64,000 nt of DNA from Propionispora hippei DSM 15287 (lineage in GTDB: Bacteria > Bacillota > Negativicutes > Propionisporales > Propionisporaceae). A program made the translations under genes and the position numbers. Under the pieces are notes generated by a model, which saw only the letters and a list, made by a program, of their open reading frames with translations, had not been told where the DNA came from and made no database searches. This document shows, in pieces, positions 38,331 to 46,737 of this stretch. Location: assembly GCF_900141835.1 (NCBI RefSeq), contig NZ_FQZD01000004.1, positions 248,001 to 312,000 on the forward strand. The letters are read 5' to 3'. Each line of letters starts with the position of its first letter. Position 1 is the first letter of the stretch.

Positions 38331-40334
38331 GTGTATATATTCCGTTTTTTTTCATGCACAGCTTTTTTACTGGTTTTATTTTTGACAAGCAGTTTGCTTG
38401 GCGGTTGCGCAGGCATTAATCTGCCGCGTACCGACAATTTGGAAAACCTGCAGCTTATCGAAGCTACGCAGGTTTATGATAGCCAGGGGCAGCTTATCTC
38501 CAAGTTGTTTGAGGAAAATCGGGTGGTGGTTACTCTTAACAATATTTCTCCTTACGTTCAGCAGGCGGTTATTGCCAATGAAGATGTACGATTTTATAGT
38601 CACATAGGTGTTGATCCGATTGGGATTTTGCGTGCTCTTTGGGTAAATATTCGAACCGGTGGGCTAGTGGAAGGCGGCAGTACGATTACTCAGCAGTTAG
38701 CCAAGAACATGTTTCTTACCCAGGAAAGGACATTTTCCCGAAAAGTCAATGAATTGCTGTTGGCGGTAATTATTGAAAGGAAATTCACCAAACAGGAAAT
38801 CCTGCAGGCTTATTTAAATCAGGTGTATTTTGGCGAGGGAGCTTATGGTGTGGAAGCAGCAGCGCAGGTCTATTTTGGCAAATCAGCCAAGGACCTGACA
38901 TTGGCCGAAAGTGCTTTGCTGGCCGGCCTGCCCCGAGGGCCCAATATTTATTCTCCCTATATCGACAGCGGGGCGGCGCTGGAACGGCGTAATACAGTCA
39001 TTGCCGGTATGGCCAAAGCGGGATATATTACAGAGGCAGAGGCCGAGAAAGCCAAAAAGGAGCAACTGATTGTTTCCGGTAAAAAGAAACGTTCGGTACA
39101 AGCATCCTATTTTCTTGATTATATCGCCAATCAATTAGTGGAAAAATACGGAGCCAACCGGGTTTATAAAGGCGGTCTCAAGGTTTATACCACACTGGAT
39201 ATTAGAACGCAGCAGGCTGCAGAAACCATTTTGGGAAAACAACAGGGAGGGCTTTTGGCGCTAGATCCCCGGAATGGATATATCCGTGCCATGGTTGGTG
39301 GCAGAAATTATGAGGAAAGTCAGATAAATCGGGTTGTTACAGAGGTACGTCAACCAGGGTCGGCGTTTAAACCATTTGTATATGCTACAGCCCTTGATCA
39401 GGGAATGCCGATGAATTCTATTATTTTGGATGAGGCTATCAATATTAATGGCTACAGTCCACAGAATTATGATAAAAAATATCTTGGTCCCATTACTTTT
39501 AAAAAGGCTTTGCGGCTATCTGTCAATGTAGCCGCGGTAAAATTAGGACGGCAGGTTGGAATCGAACAAGTGTTAAATTTGGCTAAAAGCCTGGGTATCA
39601 CGACACTGGTACCGGAAGATAACAATTTGGCGGCAGCGCTTGGTGGATTGACCCGTGGGGTGAATCTGTTGGAATTAAGTACGGCGTATACTGCTTTTGC
39701 TAATAACGGAATAGTTTCCCGACCTGTCAGTATCATAAAAGTTCTGGATGAAAATAATCAGGTATTGGAAGAAAACCATCCGGTTCAGCAGGCTGTTTTG
39801 CGTCCGGAAATTGCATACCTAACAACCAATATGATGAAAGCGGTCATTGACAGTGGGACTGGCACGCCGGCCCAGCTTGGCAGGGATGCGGCCGGTAAGA
39901 CAGGAACGACCGATAATTATGAAACGGCCTGGTTTGTTGGTTTCACCCCGGAACTTCTTGTAGGGATTTTTGTGGGGAATGATGATCGTACACCTGTGGG
40001 GATTTCGGGAACACAGGTGGCGCAATTATGGGGTAATATGGTATCACAACTACCGTTTAGCAAGGGAGCTTCCTTTGTCGTTCCAGCTAACGTGGTGACA
40101 GGCATTCCTGTTTGTACCGATTCGGGAAAAATTGCGACGCCAGCCTGTCCGGAAATAGAATATGATGCCTTTATTAAAGGAAGTGAACCTAGTGAAATCG
40201 ACTCCCGGGCAAGACTGGAAAACTCCAGACAAAAGCAAGCCGATATACCGGGAAACGATCAACAGGAGGGGAGCAGAAAAAAGCGAAATGATAAATTGAA
40301 GTGGAACTTTCCGTTTCAATTGCCCAAGTTTTAA
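38331..40334 (+). CDS. Class A penicillin-binding protein with putative lipobox
   Basis: The 667-residue protein has a GT51 glycosyltransferase domain (AVIANEDVRFYSHIGVDP, EGGSTITQQLAKNMF, about 45-230) and a transpeptidase domain (about 295-590) with RQPGSAFKPF, SVN and GKTGTTDN. The N terminus is a short hydrophobic stretch ending LLGGCAG, with Cys26 in a lipobox-like setting, so it may be a lipoprotein and not a classic transmembrane PBP. The C terminus is short, charged and Lys-rich. The start is GTG 38331 behind GGGAGGTG. R1 copies flank the gene. Confidence 0.92.
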   Translation: MYIFRFFSCTAFLLVLFLTSSLLGGCAGINLPRTDNLENLQLIEATQVYDSQGQLISKLFEENRVVVTLNNISPYVQQAVIANEDVRFYSHIGVDPIGILRALWVNIRTGGLVEGGSTITQQLAKNMFLTQERTFSRKVNELLLAVIIERKFTKQEILQAYLNQVYFGEGAYGVEAAAQVYFGKSAKDLTLAESALLAGLPRGPNIYSPYIDSGAALERRNTVIAGMAKAGYITEAEAEKAKKEQLIVSGKKKRSVQASYFLDYIANQLVEKYGANRVYKGGLKVYTTLDIRTQQAAETILGKQQGGLLALDPRNGYIRAMVGGRNYEESQINRVVTEVRQPGSAFKPFVYATALDQGMPMNSIILDEAININGYSPQNYDKKYLGPITFKKALRLSVNVAAVKLGRQVGIEQVLNLAKSLGITTLVPEDNNLAAALGGLTRGVNLLELSTAYTAFANNGIVSRPVSIIKVLDENNQVLEENHPVQQAVLRPEIAYLTTNMMKAVIDSGTGTPAQLGRDAAGKTGTTDNYETAWFVGFTPELLVGIFVGNDDRTPVGISGTQVAQLWGNMVSQLPFSKGASFVVPANVVTGIPVCTDSGKIATPACPEIEYDAFIKGSEPSEIDSRARLENSRQKQADIPGNDQQEGSRKKRNDKLKWNFPFQLPKF

Positions 40335-40380
40335 AAATATGGTAAAATATTCTTTGGTCTAGGTAGTTTATTTATATTAG

Positions 40381-40463
40381 GGCGTGTTTTCAAAACTATC
40401 TGCAACGTTTTCCCTGCGGCGCTTTTGTGCCATGAATCATTCGGTTAGTTTAAAAACACGCTC
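40381..40463 (+). repeat. Dispersed intergenic element R1, copy c (short, about 83 bp)
   Basis: The left end GGCGTGTTTTCAAAACTA and right end TTAGTTTAAAAACACGC form the same terminal repeats as copy a. The middle keeps AACGTTTTCCCTGCGGCGC and ATCATTCGGTTAG but lacks about 75 bases, so it looks like an internally deleted copy in the same orientation as copy a. Confidence 0.78.
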
Positions 40464-40490
40464 TAAGAGAAAAGGAGATTATGGTCTGCA

Positions 40491-41219
40491 GTGCATATGA
40501 AGATATCGGTATTGGATATAATGATTGATTGTGTTACTATGCAGGAAGCTGTCGATACGATACAAAGCTTTATCGATTCGGGCAAGCCTCATTTGATTGC
40601 CACCGCAAATGCTGAAATGGTTATGTTTTCCCAGCAGGATAGGGAGTTAGCCGATATTTTGAACCATGCTGATCTGGTCGTTCCTGACGGAGCCGGTGTT
40701 GTGTGGGCGGCACGGTATCAGGGAGCTCCTATGCCGGAACGGGTTGCCGGATACGACTTAGCTCAGCGGTTGTTGGCTCTTTCTGCCGAAAAGGGTTACC
40801 GGGTTTTTATGTTTGGCGGTGCTCCTGGTGTGGCGGAAAAGGCAAAAGCGTCAGCAGAAAGAATTTATCCTGGCTTACAAATTATAGGTACGCGAAGCGG
40901 TTTTTTCTCATCGGAAGATGATGCAGCTATTATTAATGAAATTCGAGGGGCCCAACCTGTCATTTTACTGGCTGCTTTGGGTGTGCCCAAGCAGGAAAAA
41001 TGGCTGCAGGCCAATTTGACTGCCCTTAATGTTCCCATATGTATGGGAGTGGGAGGAACTTTTGATGTTATGGCCGGAAATGTCCGCCGTGCTCCTGTTT
41101 GGATGCAACGTGCCAATCTGGAATGGCTGTTCCGTTTGCTTAATCAGCCGTCCCGGGCTATTCGCATGCTGGCATTGCCACGCTTTGTCCTTAAGGTTAT
41201 GGGTCATAAAAAACATTAG
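40491..41219 (+). CDS. WecG/TagA/CpsF family glycosyltransferase (GT26)
   Basis: The protein matches the GT26 family: TANAEMVMFSQQDRELADIL, HADLVVPDGAGVVWA, RVAGYDL, FMFGGAPGVAEKA and LGVPKQEKWL, ending in a basic amphipathic region. Members transfer ManNAc or related sugars onto lipid-linked GlcNAc in teichoic acid, O-antigen or secondary wall polymers. 242 residues, normal. GTG 40491 is 13 bases after AAAGGAG; ATG 40497 is the alternative. Repeat R1-c lies directly upstream, so no promoter was identified with confidence. Confidence 0.9.
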   Translation: MHMKISVLDIMIDCVTMQEAVDTIQSFIDSGKPHLIATANAEMVMFSQQDRELADILNHADLVVPDGAGVVWAARYQGAPMPERVAGYDLAQRLLALSAEKGYRVFMFGGAPGVAEKAKASAERIYPGLQIIGTRSGFFSSEDDAAIINEIRGAQPVILLAALGVPKQEKWLQANLTALNVPICMGVGGTFDVMAGNVRRAPVWMQRANLEWLFRLLNQPSRAIRMLALPRFVLKVMGHKKH

Positions 41220-41324
41220 ACAAAGTACTCCTATTATATTATAATAATTTGAGAATGCAGGAAGATAAGAGTTCCTTGCTTTTTATTTTTATAATGCCAT
41301 AGTGGGGACGAAGGGGGTGTATAG

Positions 41325-41963
41325 ATGGTTAAAACGCCTATAGTCAAAGAAGGTTACATATACATCGCTTTTCTTGCACTGCTCACTGCCATAGTCGCTT
41401 TGGCCGCTGGCCCTTATTGGAGTGTTGCCCCTGGGATATTATTGGTTTTTGTTACATTTTTCTTTAGGAATCCTAATCGCTCCATTCCCGAAGATAGCGT
41501 GCTCGTTTTGTCACCTGCCGACGGTAAGGTGATGAGTGTTTGCGAAGTATATGATGATCAGTTTTTAAATGAAGTAGGCAATAAGGTAACTATTTTCCTG
41601 TCTGTCTTTGATGTGCATGTGAACCGTAGTCCTATTGCTGGCGAGATTACTTTCCAGCAATATACTTGCGGACGTTTCCGTCCTGCCTATAAAGAGTCGG
41701 CCGGTTGTGAAAATGAACGGCATGCCATTGGTTTGGAGAGTGAAAATATGCGCGTTCTGGTTACTCAGATTGCCGGACTTTTAGCACGCCGGATCGTATC
41801 CTGGGTCACCTTGGGAAGCATGCTTGAAAAAGGAGAACGCTATGGTATGATTAAGTTCGGTTCCTGTACAGAAGTTATTATGCCTAAAACCGTAGAGGTT
41901 CTTGTAAAAAAAGGGGACCGGGTTAAAGGCGGGGAAACCATTATCGGGAGGTTAATGCAATGA
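41325..41963 (+). CDS. psd: Phosphatidylserine decarboxylase proenzyme
   Basis: Psd makes phosphatidylethanolamine. Two hydrophobic segments (about 12-50) anchor it, followed by FFFRNPNR, LSPADGKV, HVNRSPIAGEI and the self-cleavage site FGSCTEV, where Gly-Ser becomes the pyruvoyl group. The 212-residue length is the short archaeal/Firmicute type. Its stop overlaps pssA by 4 bases, so the two steps of PE synthesis are cotranscribed. GGGGGTG precedes the ATG. Confidence 0.94.
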   Translation: MVKTPIVKEGYIYIAFLALLTAIVALAAGPYWSVAPGILLVFVTFFFRNPNRSIPEDSVLVLSPADGKVMSVCEVYDDQFLNEVGNKVTIFLSVFDVHVNRSPIAGEITFQQYTCGRFRPAYKESAGCENERHAIGLESENMRVLVTQIAGLLARRIVSWVTLGSMLEKGERYGMIKFGSCTEVIMPKTVEVLVKKGDRVKGGETIIGRLMQ

Positions 41964-42640
41964 AAAGCATAATCCCCAATGCGTTAACAGCGCTTAATTT
42001 GGTATTGGGTGTTTTTGCAATTATATCCACTTTACAACAGCAATTTGTGTATGCCGCTTTTTTTATTGTTTGCGCCATGATTGCTGACGGTTTCGACGGT
42101 CGGGCTGCTCGTTTTTTTAAAGTCAGCAGTGAGTTTGGTAAAGAACTGGACTCGCTGTGTGATCTTGTGTCCTTTGGGGTGGCACCGGCGATTCTGGCCT
42201 ATGTTTTTTCGCTGCATGAGCTGGGCTATGCCGGCTATGGCGTTGCTGCTCTTTTTGCGACCTGTGGCGCTCTTCGTTTGGCAAGGTTTAATGTAAATAC
42301 AGGTATTGTAAAAGGCTATTTTATGGGACTCCCCATACCGGCCGGCGGTTGTGTCATAGCAACCTTTATTCTGGTAGGGTATAAACCGGAAGCCTGGCTG
42401 TTTGCCGTTATGGTTGCCATTGTCGGCTATCTTATGGTCAGCACGATTCGTTACCCTGATTTTAAAGGAAAGGGAGAAAAAATACGAGCCATTCCGGCTA
42501 TCTGTACGGCAGTTTTTGCCGCCTTCCTTTTGTTTACTATTAAAGACGCAACGGCATGGATTTTCATTCCTTTTATTGCTTATGTTTTACTGGGTATTCT
42601 CAATACTCTTTTTAGTTTGTTTGATACTTGTACGGCATAA
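41960..42640 (+). CDS. pssA: CDP-diacylglycerol-serine O-phosphatidyltransferase
   Basis: PssA makes phosphatidylserine, the substrate of Psd. The CDP-alcohol transferase motif is DGFDGRAARFFKVSSEFG then ELDSLCDLVSFG, with the three conserved Asp residues. The rest is six or so membrane helices. 226 residues. The gene is coupled to psd. Confidence 0.94.
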   Translation: MKSIIPNALTALNLVLGVFAIISTLQQQFVYAAFFIVCAMIADGFDGRAARFFKVSSEFGKELDSLCDLVSFGVAPAILAYVFSLHELGYAGYGVAALFATCGALRLARFNVNTGIVKGYFMGLPIPAGGCVIATFILVGYKPEAWLFAVMVAIVGYLMVSTIRYPDFKGKGEKIRAIPAICTAVFAAFLLFTIKDATAWIFIPFIAYVLLGILNTLFSLFDTCTA

Positions 42641-42743
42641 TATACCTCGTGCACAGTATATTCGGATACTTGTTTTTGGATTGGGGTATATTATTTGTAA
42701 ATAAAGTGTCTAACAATAGGGGACTGGGGAAGCTATTGTGCCA

Positions 42744-42769
42744 CTAATTATCGGTTATCTGATAATTAG
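42744..42769. other. 9-bp inverted repeat upstream of the GT2 gene
   Basis: CTAATTATC and GATAATTAG are separated by 8 bases. It is AT-rich and followed by CATTTTG. It could be a weak terminator for psd-pssA or an operator; the sequence does not decide. Confidence 0.4.
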
Positions 42770-42831
42770 CATTTTGTGTGTTTTCCTGGAATCCTTTTAA
42801 AAACAGGTTTTTTAGAAGGAGTAACATTAGA

Positions 42832-44118
42832 ATGAACTATATTTTGGATTACATAATGGTTCCCATACAACTTATTATCGTCTTTTTCACGGTATACTAT
42901 TTTGTGATTGCATTTTTTGGTATGTGGAAAAGGAAGGAAGAAAAAATTCTTACTCCCCAAAAAACATTTGCTGTCGTAGTTGCTGCCCATAATGAGGAGC
43001 AGGTTATTGGACAACTGGTTGAAAATTTGCATGTGCTTAACTATCCTAACGAACTATATGATATCTTCGTAGTTGCCGATAACTGTAATGATAAAACAGC
43101 TCAAATTGCCCGTAACGCAGGTGCCAATGTTCATGAACGGTTTAATTTGGAGGAACGGGGCAAGGGTTTTGCCATGGAATGGATGTTTGCCAAGCTGTTC
43201 CGACTCGAACGGAAATATGATGGCGTTGTTATCTTCGATGCCGATAATCTGGTTCATCCCGATTTCTTATTGGAAATGAATAACCGCCTGTGTAAAGGCG
43301 AGCGGGTCATTCAGGGTTATTTGGATGCAAAAAATCCTAATGATACCTGGATTGCCGGCACTTTTGCCATTTCATTCTGGGTGGTTAACCATATCTGGCA
43401 TCTAGCTAAGTATAATATCGGATTATCCAGTGTTTTAGGCGGGACAGGAATGTGTATTGCATCAGAAGTTCTGGAAGAGCACGGTTGGGGAGCCACCTGT
43501 CTGACAGAGGACATGGAGTTTACCATGAAAGCGTTGCTGAAGGGAATTCCTACCACGTGGGCTCATGACGCCATTGTCTATGACGAAAAACCACTGACCT
43601 TTAAACAAGCATGGAATCAGCGTAAGCGGTGGGCACAGGGGCATTTTGACGTAGCCGGCCGTTACATTCCACAATTATTGGTTGAGGGGATAAAACAACA
43701 AAATGTCCGGTTGCTGGATGGAATTATTCATTTGATACAACCGTATTTTTTAATACTCTCTACTTTGTTTATTTTATCGAATTATGTTTATCATTATGTT
43801 CCATTTTATACGAACATTTTGTATATGATATTACCAATCGAGGTTTGGACGGCAATTGCTATCGGACAATATATCTTCCCGGTTATTGTTTTGGCTAAAA
43901 TACGGGCCAGTTGGAAGTGCTGGCTTTATTTGATTATGTATCCTATATTTATTTACAGTTGGATTCCGATTACATTTCTTGGTTTTATTCATCGCAATGA
44001 ACGTGTATGGAGTCATACTCAGCATACACGCAGCATGAGTTACAAGGACATGCTGCTGCCGGACACGCGGGAAGAGTTTGCTAAGGAAGAACTGCTGGGA
44101 AAACAGGCGGTTAAATAA
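42832..44118 (+). CDS. Membrane glycosyltransferase family 2 (processive type)
   Basis: An N-terminal membrane helix (about 5-30) is followed by a GT2 catalytic domain: AVVVAAHNEEQVIGQL, VVADNCNDKTA, FDADNLVHPDF, TEDMEFTMKA and QRKRWAQGHFD (the QxxRW motif of processive enzymes). Three to four helices follow. The nucleotide sugar and the product are unknown; similar proteins make extracellular polysaccharide or glycolipid. The start is ATG 42832 behind AGAAGGAG; an upstream in-frame start at 42778 lacks such a site. 428 residues. Confidence 0.88.
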   Translation: MNYILDYIMVPIQLIIVFFTVYYFVIAFFGMWKRKEEKILTPQKTFAVVVAAHNEEQVIGQLVENLHVLNYPNELYDIFVVADNCNDKTAQIARNAGANVHERFNLEERGKGFAMEWMFAKLFRLERKYDGVVIFDADNLVHPDFLLEMNNRLCKGERVIQGYLDAKNPNDTWIAGTFAISFWVVNHIWHLAKYNIGLSSVLGGTGMCIASEVLEEHGWGATCLTEDMEFTMKALLKGIPTTWAHDAIVYDEKPLTFKQAWNQRKRWAQGHFDVAGRYIPQLLVEGIKQQNVRLLDGIIHLIQPYFLILSTLFILSNYVYHYVPFYTNILYMILPIEVWTAIAIGQYIFPVIVLAKIRASWKCWLYLIMYPIFIYSWIPITFLGFIHRNERVWSHTQHTRSMSYKDMLLPDTREEFAKEELLGKQAVK

Positions 44119-44138
44119 AAGCGAATAAGAAGTATGGC

Positions 44139-44168
44139 AAAAGGTGAGTTTTCTAACTCATCTTTTTT
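44139..44168 (+). terminator. Terminator after the GT2 gene
   Basis: AAGGTGAGTT and AACTCATCTT pair (one G-U) around TTCT, followed by six T residues. Confidence 0.8.
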
Positions 44169-44233
44169 CAATCGTTTTTCGGTATAGTTTGATTCTGTAA
44201 ATAATATTTTTGTTTAAAGAAAGGAAGTTGCCC

Positions 44234-44617
44234 ATGTTTGAATTGACGATCATTGTTGATTTTGAGGCTGCTCATCACATTCCGGATTATCCCGGAAAAT
44301 GCTGCCGGCTACACGGCCATAACTGGAAGGTGGAAGTGTCAGTCAAAGGAAAGCAATTAAATACCTTGGGGATGCTTATTGATTTTAAAGAATTAAAAGC
44401 CGAGGTTCAGGTCATTATTGGCAAATTGGACCATTTTTATTTGAACGAAATTGAGCCCTTTTGCCGGATTAGCCCTACGGCGGAGAATATAGCCAGATAC
44501 ATTTATGACGAGCTTGCCAATCACGCCGGGCTTGCCGAAACCGTAACGGTTGCTTCAGTCAAAGTATGGGAGTCGGCACACTCGGCCGTGAGGTATTCCG
44601 GTGAGGAACAACAATGA
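44234..44617 (+). CDS. queD: 6-carboxy-5,6,7,8-tetrahydropterin synthase
   Basis: QueD converts dihydroneopterin triphosphate to carboxytetrahydropterin in queuosine synthesis. Zinc ligands are in FEAAHHIP and LHGHNWKV, and the catalytic Cys is in KCCRLHGH. The C-terminal VKVWES motif is also present. ATG 44234 follows AAGGAAG. 127 residues, normal. It overlaps queE by 4 bases. Confidence 0.95.
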   Translation: MFELTIIVDFEAAHHIPDYPGKCCRLHGHNWKVEVSVKGKQLNTLGMLIDFKELKAEVQVIIGKLDHFYLNEIEPFCRISPTAENIARYIYDELANHAGLAETVTVASVKVWESAHSAVRYSGEEQQ

Positions 44618-45339
44618 ATACCCTGCAGTTGATCGAATTATTTTCTTCTATCCAGGGAGAAGGACCGTATATTGGTTATCGACAATTGTTTTTGCGTTTA
44701 GCCGGTTGTAATGCCGCCTGTATTTTTTGTGATACTTCAGAATCCCGCAGTATTCCGACAACCTGTATGCTGGAACAAACGCCGGGCCAGCGGGATTTTA
44801 CCGTTCTACCCAATCCTGTGCCGGTTGATGCACTGGCGCACCGGGTGAACCGTCTGTCCCAGACAGGGCATCATTCGGTGAGTATAACCGGTGGCGAGCC
44901 GCTCTGTCAAAGTGAGGCGCTATTGCAACTGCTACCCTTACTGCAAGGGCGCATTTATCTGGAGACGAACGGTACTTTACCGGAAGAATTGGCCAAAGTA
45001 CTGCCTTATATTGACATTGTCAGCATGGATATTAAACTGCCCAGCACCTCTGGTCGGGAGTATTGGCAGGAGCACCGCCGTTTCTTGACCTTAGCCAGTC
45101 AAAAGGAAGTATTCGTAAAGATTGTGGTAAGTTCGTTGACCGGAGAAAAGGAATTTCTTGAGGCGATTCACCTGATCGGCTCGGCGGATGTAATGCTTCC
45201 GTTGATTTTACAACCCGTTACTCATGCCGCACTGGCTGTTGAAACAGAGCAAATCGTAAAATGGCAGGAGCGGGCGCTTGACTATTTACCCAACGTGAGG
45301 GTCATACCGCAGACTCATAAATATTTGGGAGTATTGTAA
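44614..45339 (+). CDS. queE: 7-carboxy-7-deazaguanine synthase (radical SAM)
   Basis: QueE rearranges the QueD product to 7-carboxy-7-deazaguanine. It has SIQGEGPYIGYRQLFLRLAG, the cluster motif CNAACIFC and ITGGEPL. 241 residues, in the usual range. It is coupled to queD. No queC or queF lies in this window. Confidence 0.94.
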   Translation: MNTLQLIELFSSIQGEGPYIGYRQLFLRLAGCNAACIFCDTSESRSIPTTCMLEQTPGQRDFTVLPNPVPVDALAHRVNRLSQTGHHSVSITGGEPLCQSEALLQLLPLLQGRIYLETNGTLPEELAKVLPYIDIVSMDIKLPSTSGREYWQEHRRFLTLASQKEVFVKIVVSSLTGEKEFLEAIHLIGSADVMLPLILQPVTHAALAVETEQIVKWQERALDYLPNVRVIPQTHKYLGVL

Positions 45340-45372
45340 AAATAAAAAGACGATGAATGGAGGGATTACATT

Positions 45373-46128
45373 TTGCGCGTGTTATTGACGAATGACGATG
45401 GCATTCATTCGGCAGGAATACAGGCTTTATGGCAACAGTTTGCTTCTGTTGCCGAAGTTACCGTTGTCGCCCCCGACAGCGAAAAAAGTGCAACCAGCCA
45501 GGCGATTACCGTTCATCAGCCAATTTATGTTGACGAACAAGTAATCGAACAGGCCGGTGTCCGAGGTTGGCGGGTCGTGGGGACTCCTACCGATTGTGTT
45601 AAGATTGCTTTGGAAACCAATATCATGGAACCGCCGGATTTGATCGTTTCCGGTATTAATCATGGACCGAATATTGGTACCGATGTACTTTATTCCGGTA
45701 CGGTCAGTGCCGCTATAGAGGGAGCGTTGCATGGTATCCCGGCCATAGCCGTTTCGCTTGATGCCAGGGAAAACTTCGATTTTACTGCCGCCGCTCAATT
45801 TGCCGTAAGGTTAGCTAGACAATTTATCCAAAACCCATTGCCGCCGCGAACCTTGCTAAATGTAAATGTCCCGGCGCTGCCGCCCGATCAGATCGCTGGT
45901 GTTTCGATCACCAAGCTGGGGTGCCGGGAATACCGTAATGCGTTTCATCCCCACCAAGATCCCAGAGGCAGAATATATTATTGGATGAGCGGCGAAATTG
46001 TCGACTGCGACAATGAGCCGGATACTGATGTAGAGGCTGTCAAAGCCGGACGAATCTCAGTGACTCCTATTCATTTTGATTTGACCAAGTATAACCTGAT
46101 GGATGCATTGACTTCCTGGAAGTTATAA
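45373..46128 (+). CDS. surE: 5'/3'-nucleotidase SurE
   Basis: SurE dephosphorylates nucleoside monophosphates and is often linked to stationary-phase survival. Metal ligands are in LLTNDDGIHSAGI and VSGINHGPNIGTD, with VVAPDSEKSATSQAIT also present. TTG 45373 follows GGAGGG. 251 residues, normal. Confidence 0.95.
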   Translation: MRVLLTNDDGIHSAGIQALWQQFASVAEVTVVAPDSEKSATSQAITVHQPIYVDEQVIEQAGVRGWRVVGTPTDCVKIALETNIMEPPDLIVSGINHGPNIGTDVLYSGTVSAAIEGALHGIPAIAVSLDARENFDFTAAAQFAVRLARQFIQNPLPPRTLLNVNVPALPPDQIAGVSITKLGCREYRNAFHPHQDPRGRIYYWMSGEIVDCDNEPDTDVEAVKAGRISVTPIHFDLTKYNLMDALTSWKL

Positions 46129-46136
46129 AAAAACTA

Positions 46137-46172
46137 ATCGACAACTTGCTTGCCAGGTTGTCGATATTTTTT
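46137..46172 (+). terminator. Terminator after surE
   Basis: ATCGACAAC and GTTGTCGAT form a 9-bp stem with an 11-base loop, followed by ATTTTTT. Confidence 0.82.
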
Positions 46173-46249
46173 GTCCCGCATTAGTCATATTTTGCCAAAG
46201 TCTGAATAAAGTAACTATGAAAATAGTGCTTTATAAAGGGGGGAATGCT

Positions 46250-46666
46250 GTGGCGGTACATAACCGTTCCCGTTGGAACACTGCGGACAATAAGAGAATG
46301 ACAAATCCGCTTTCGCTGATTATTCGAGGAACTTGCATTAGTTTTATTTTTTCGTTGCTTTCCGTGCTCTTGTTAGCAATTTTTACGCTGGTTTCTGATT
46401 CTGAATATCTTGAGACTTATTTAGAGTACATCATGGTGGCAATCAGTATTGGCAGTATCTTTTTGGGAAGTGTTCTGGCCACACAGAAAGCGGAGGCCAA
46501 GGGCTTGCTCATTGGTATGTCTGTCGGAATTTTATATGTAGGTATCTCTGTACTGATTGGTATGGAACTGAATAATGATGCGGTCACGACTTTGGTTCTT
46601 CTCAATAAATTATTGGCAGGCGTTGCCGCAGGAGCGCTTGGTGGTTTAGTCGGGGTAAATTTATAA
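46250..46666 (+). CDS. TIGR04086-family membrane protein (YrzE-like)
   Basis: This 138-residue protein has four predicted membrane helices (about 22-45, 55-75, 82-102, 115-136), with small-residue-rich repeats GMSVGILYVGISVLIG and AGVAAGALGGLVGVNL typical of the TIGR04086 family. The function is unknown. GTG 46250 follows AAAGGGGGG. The frame is open for 11 codons upstream, but no site lies there. Confidence 0.78.
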   Translation: MAVHNRSRWNTADNKRMTNPLSLIIRGTCISFIFSLLSVLLLAIFTLVSDSEYLETYLEYIMVAISIGSIFLGSVLATQKAEAKGLLIGMSVGILYVGISVLIGMELNNDAVTTLVLLNKLLAGVAAGALGGLVGVNL

Positions 46667-46737
46667 AATCGCAAGGATTTTACTATATTTTGGCGAAGGT
46701 AATAGCATGTGATGAAACAAGGAAAGGATGAGCCCCC

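Noticed and set aside
44169-44233. Possible preQ1 riboswitch before queD
   Set aside because: None of the preQ1 core motifs was found in this short AT-rich leader.
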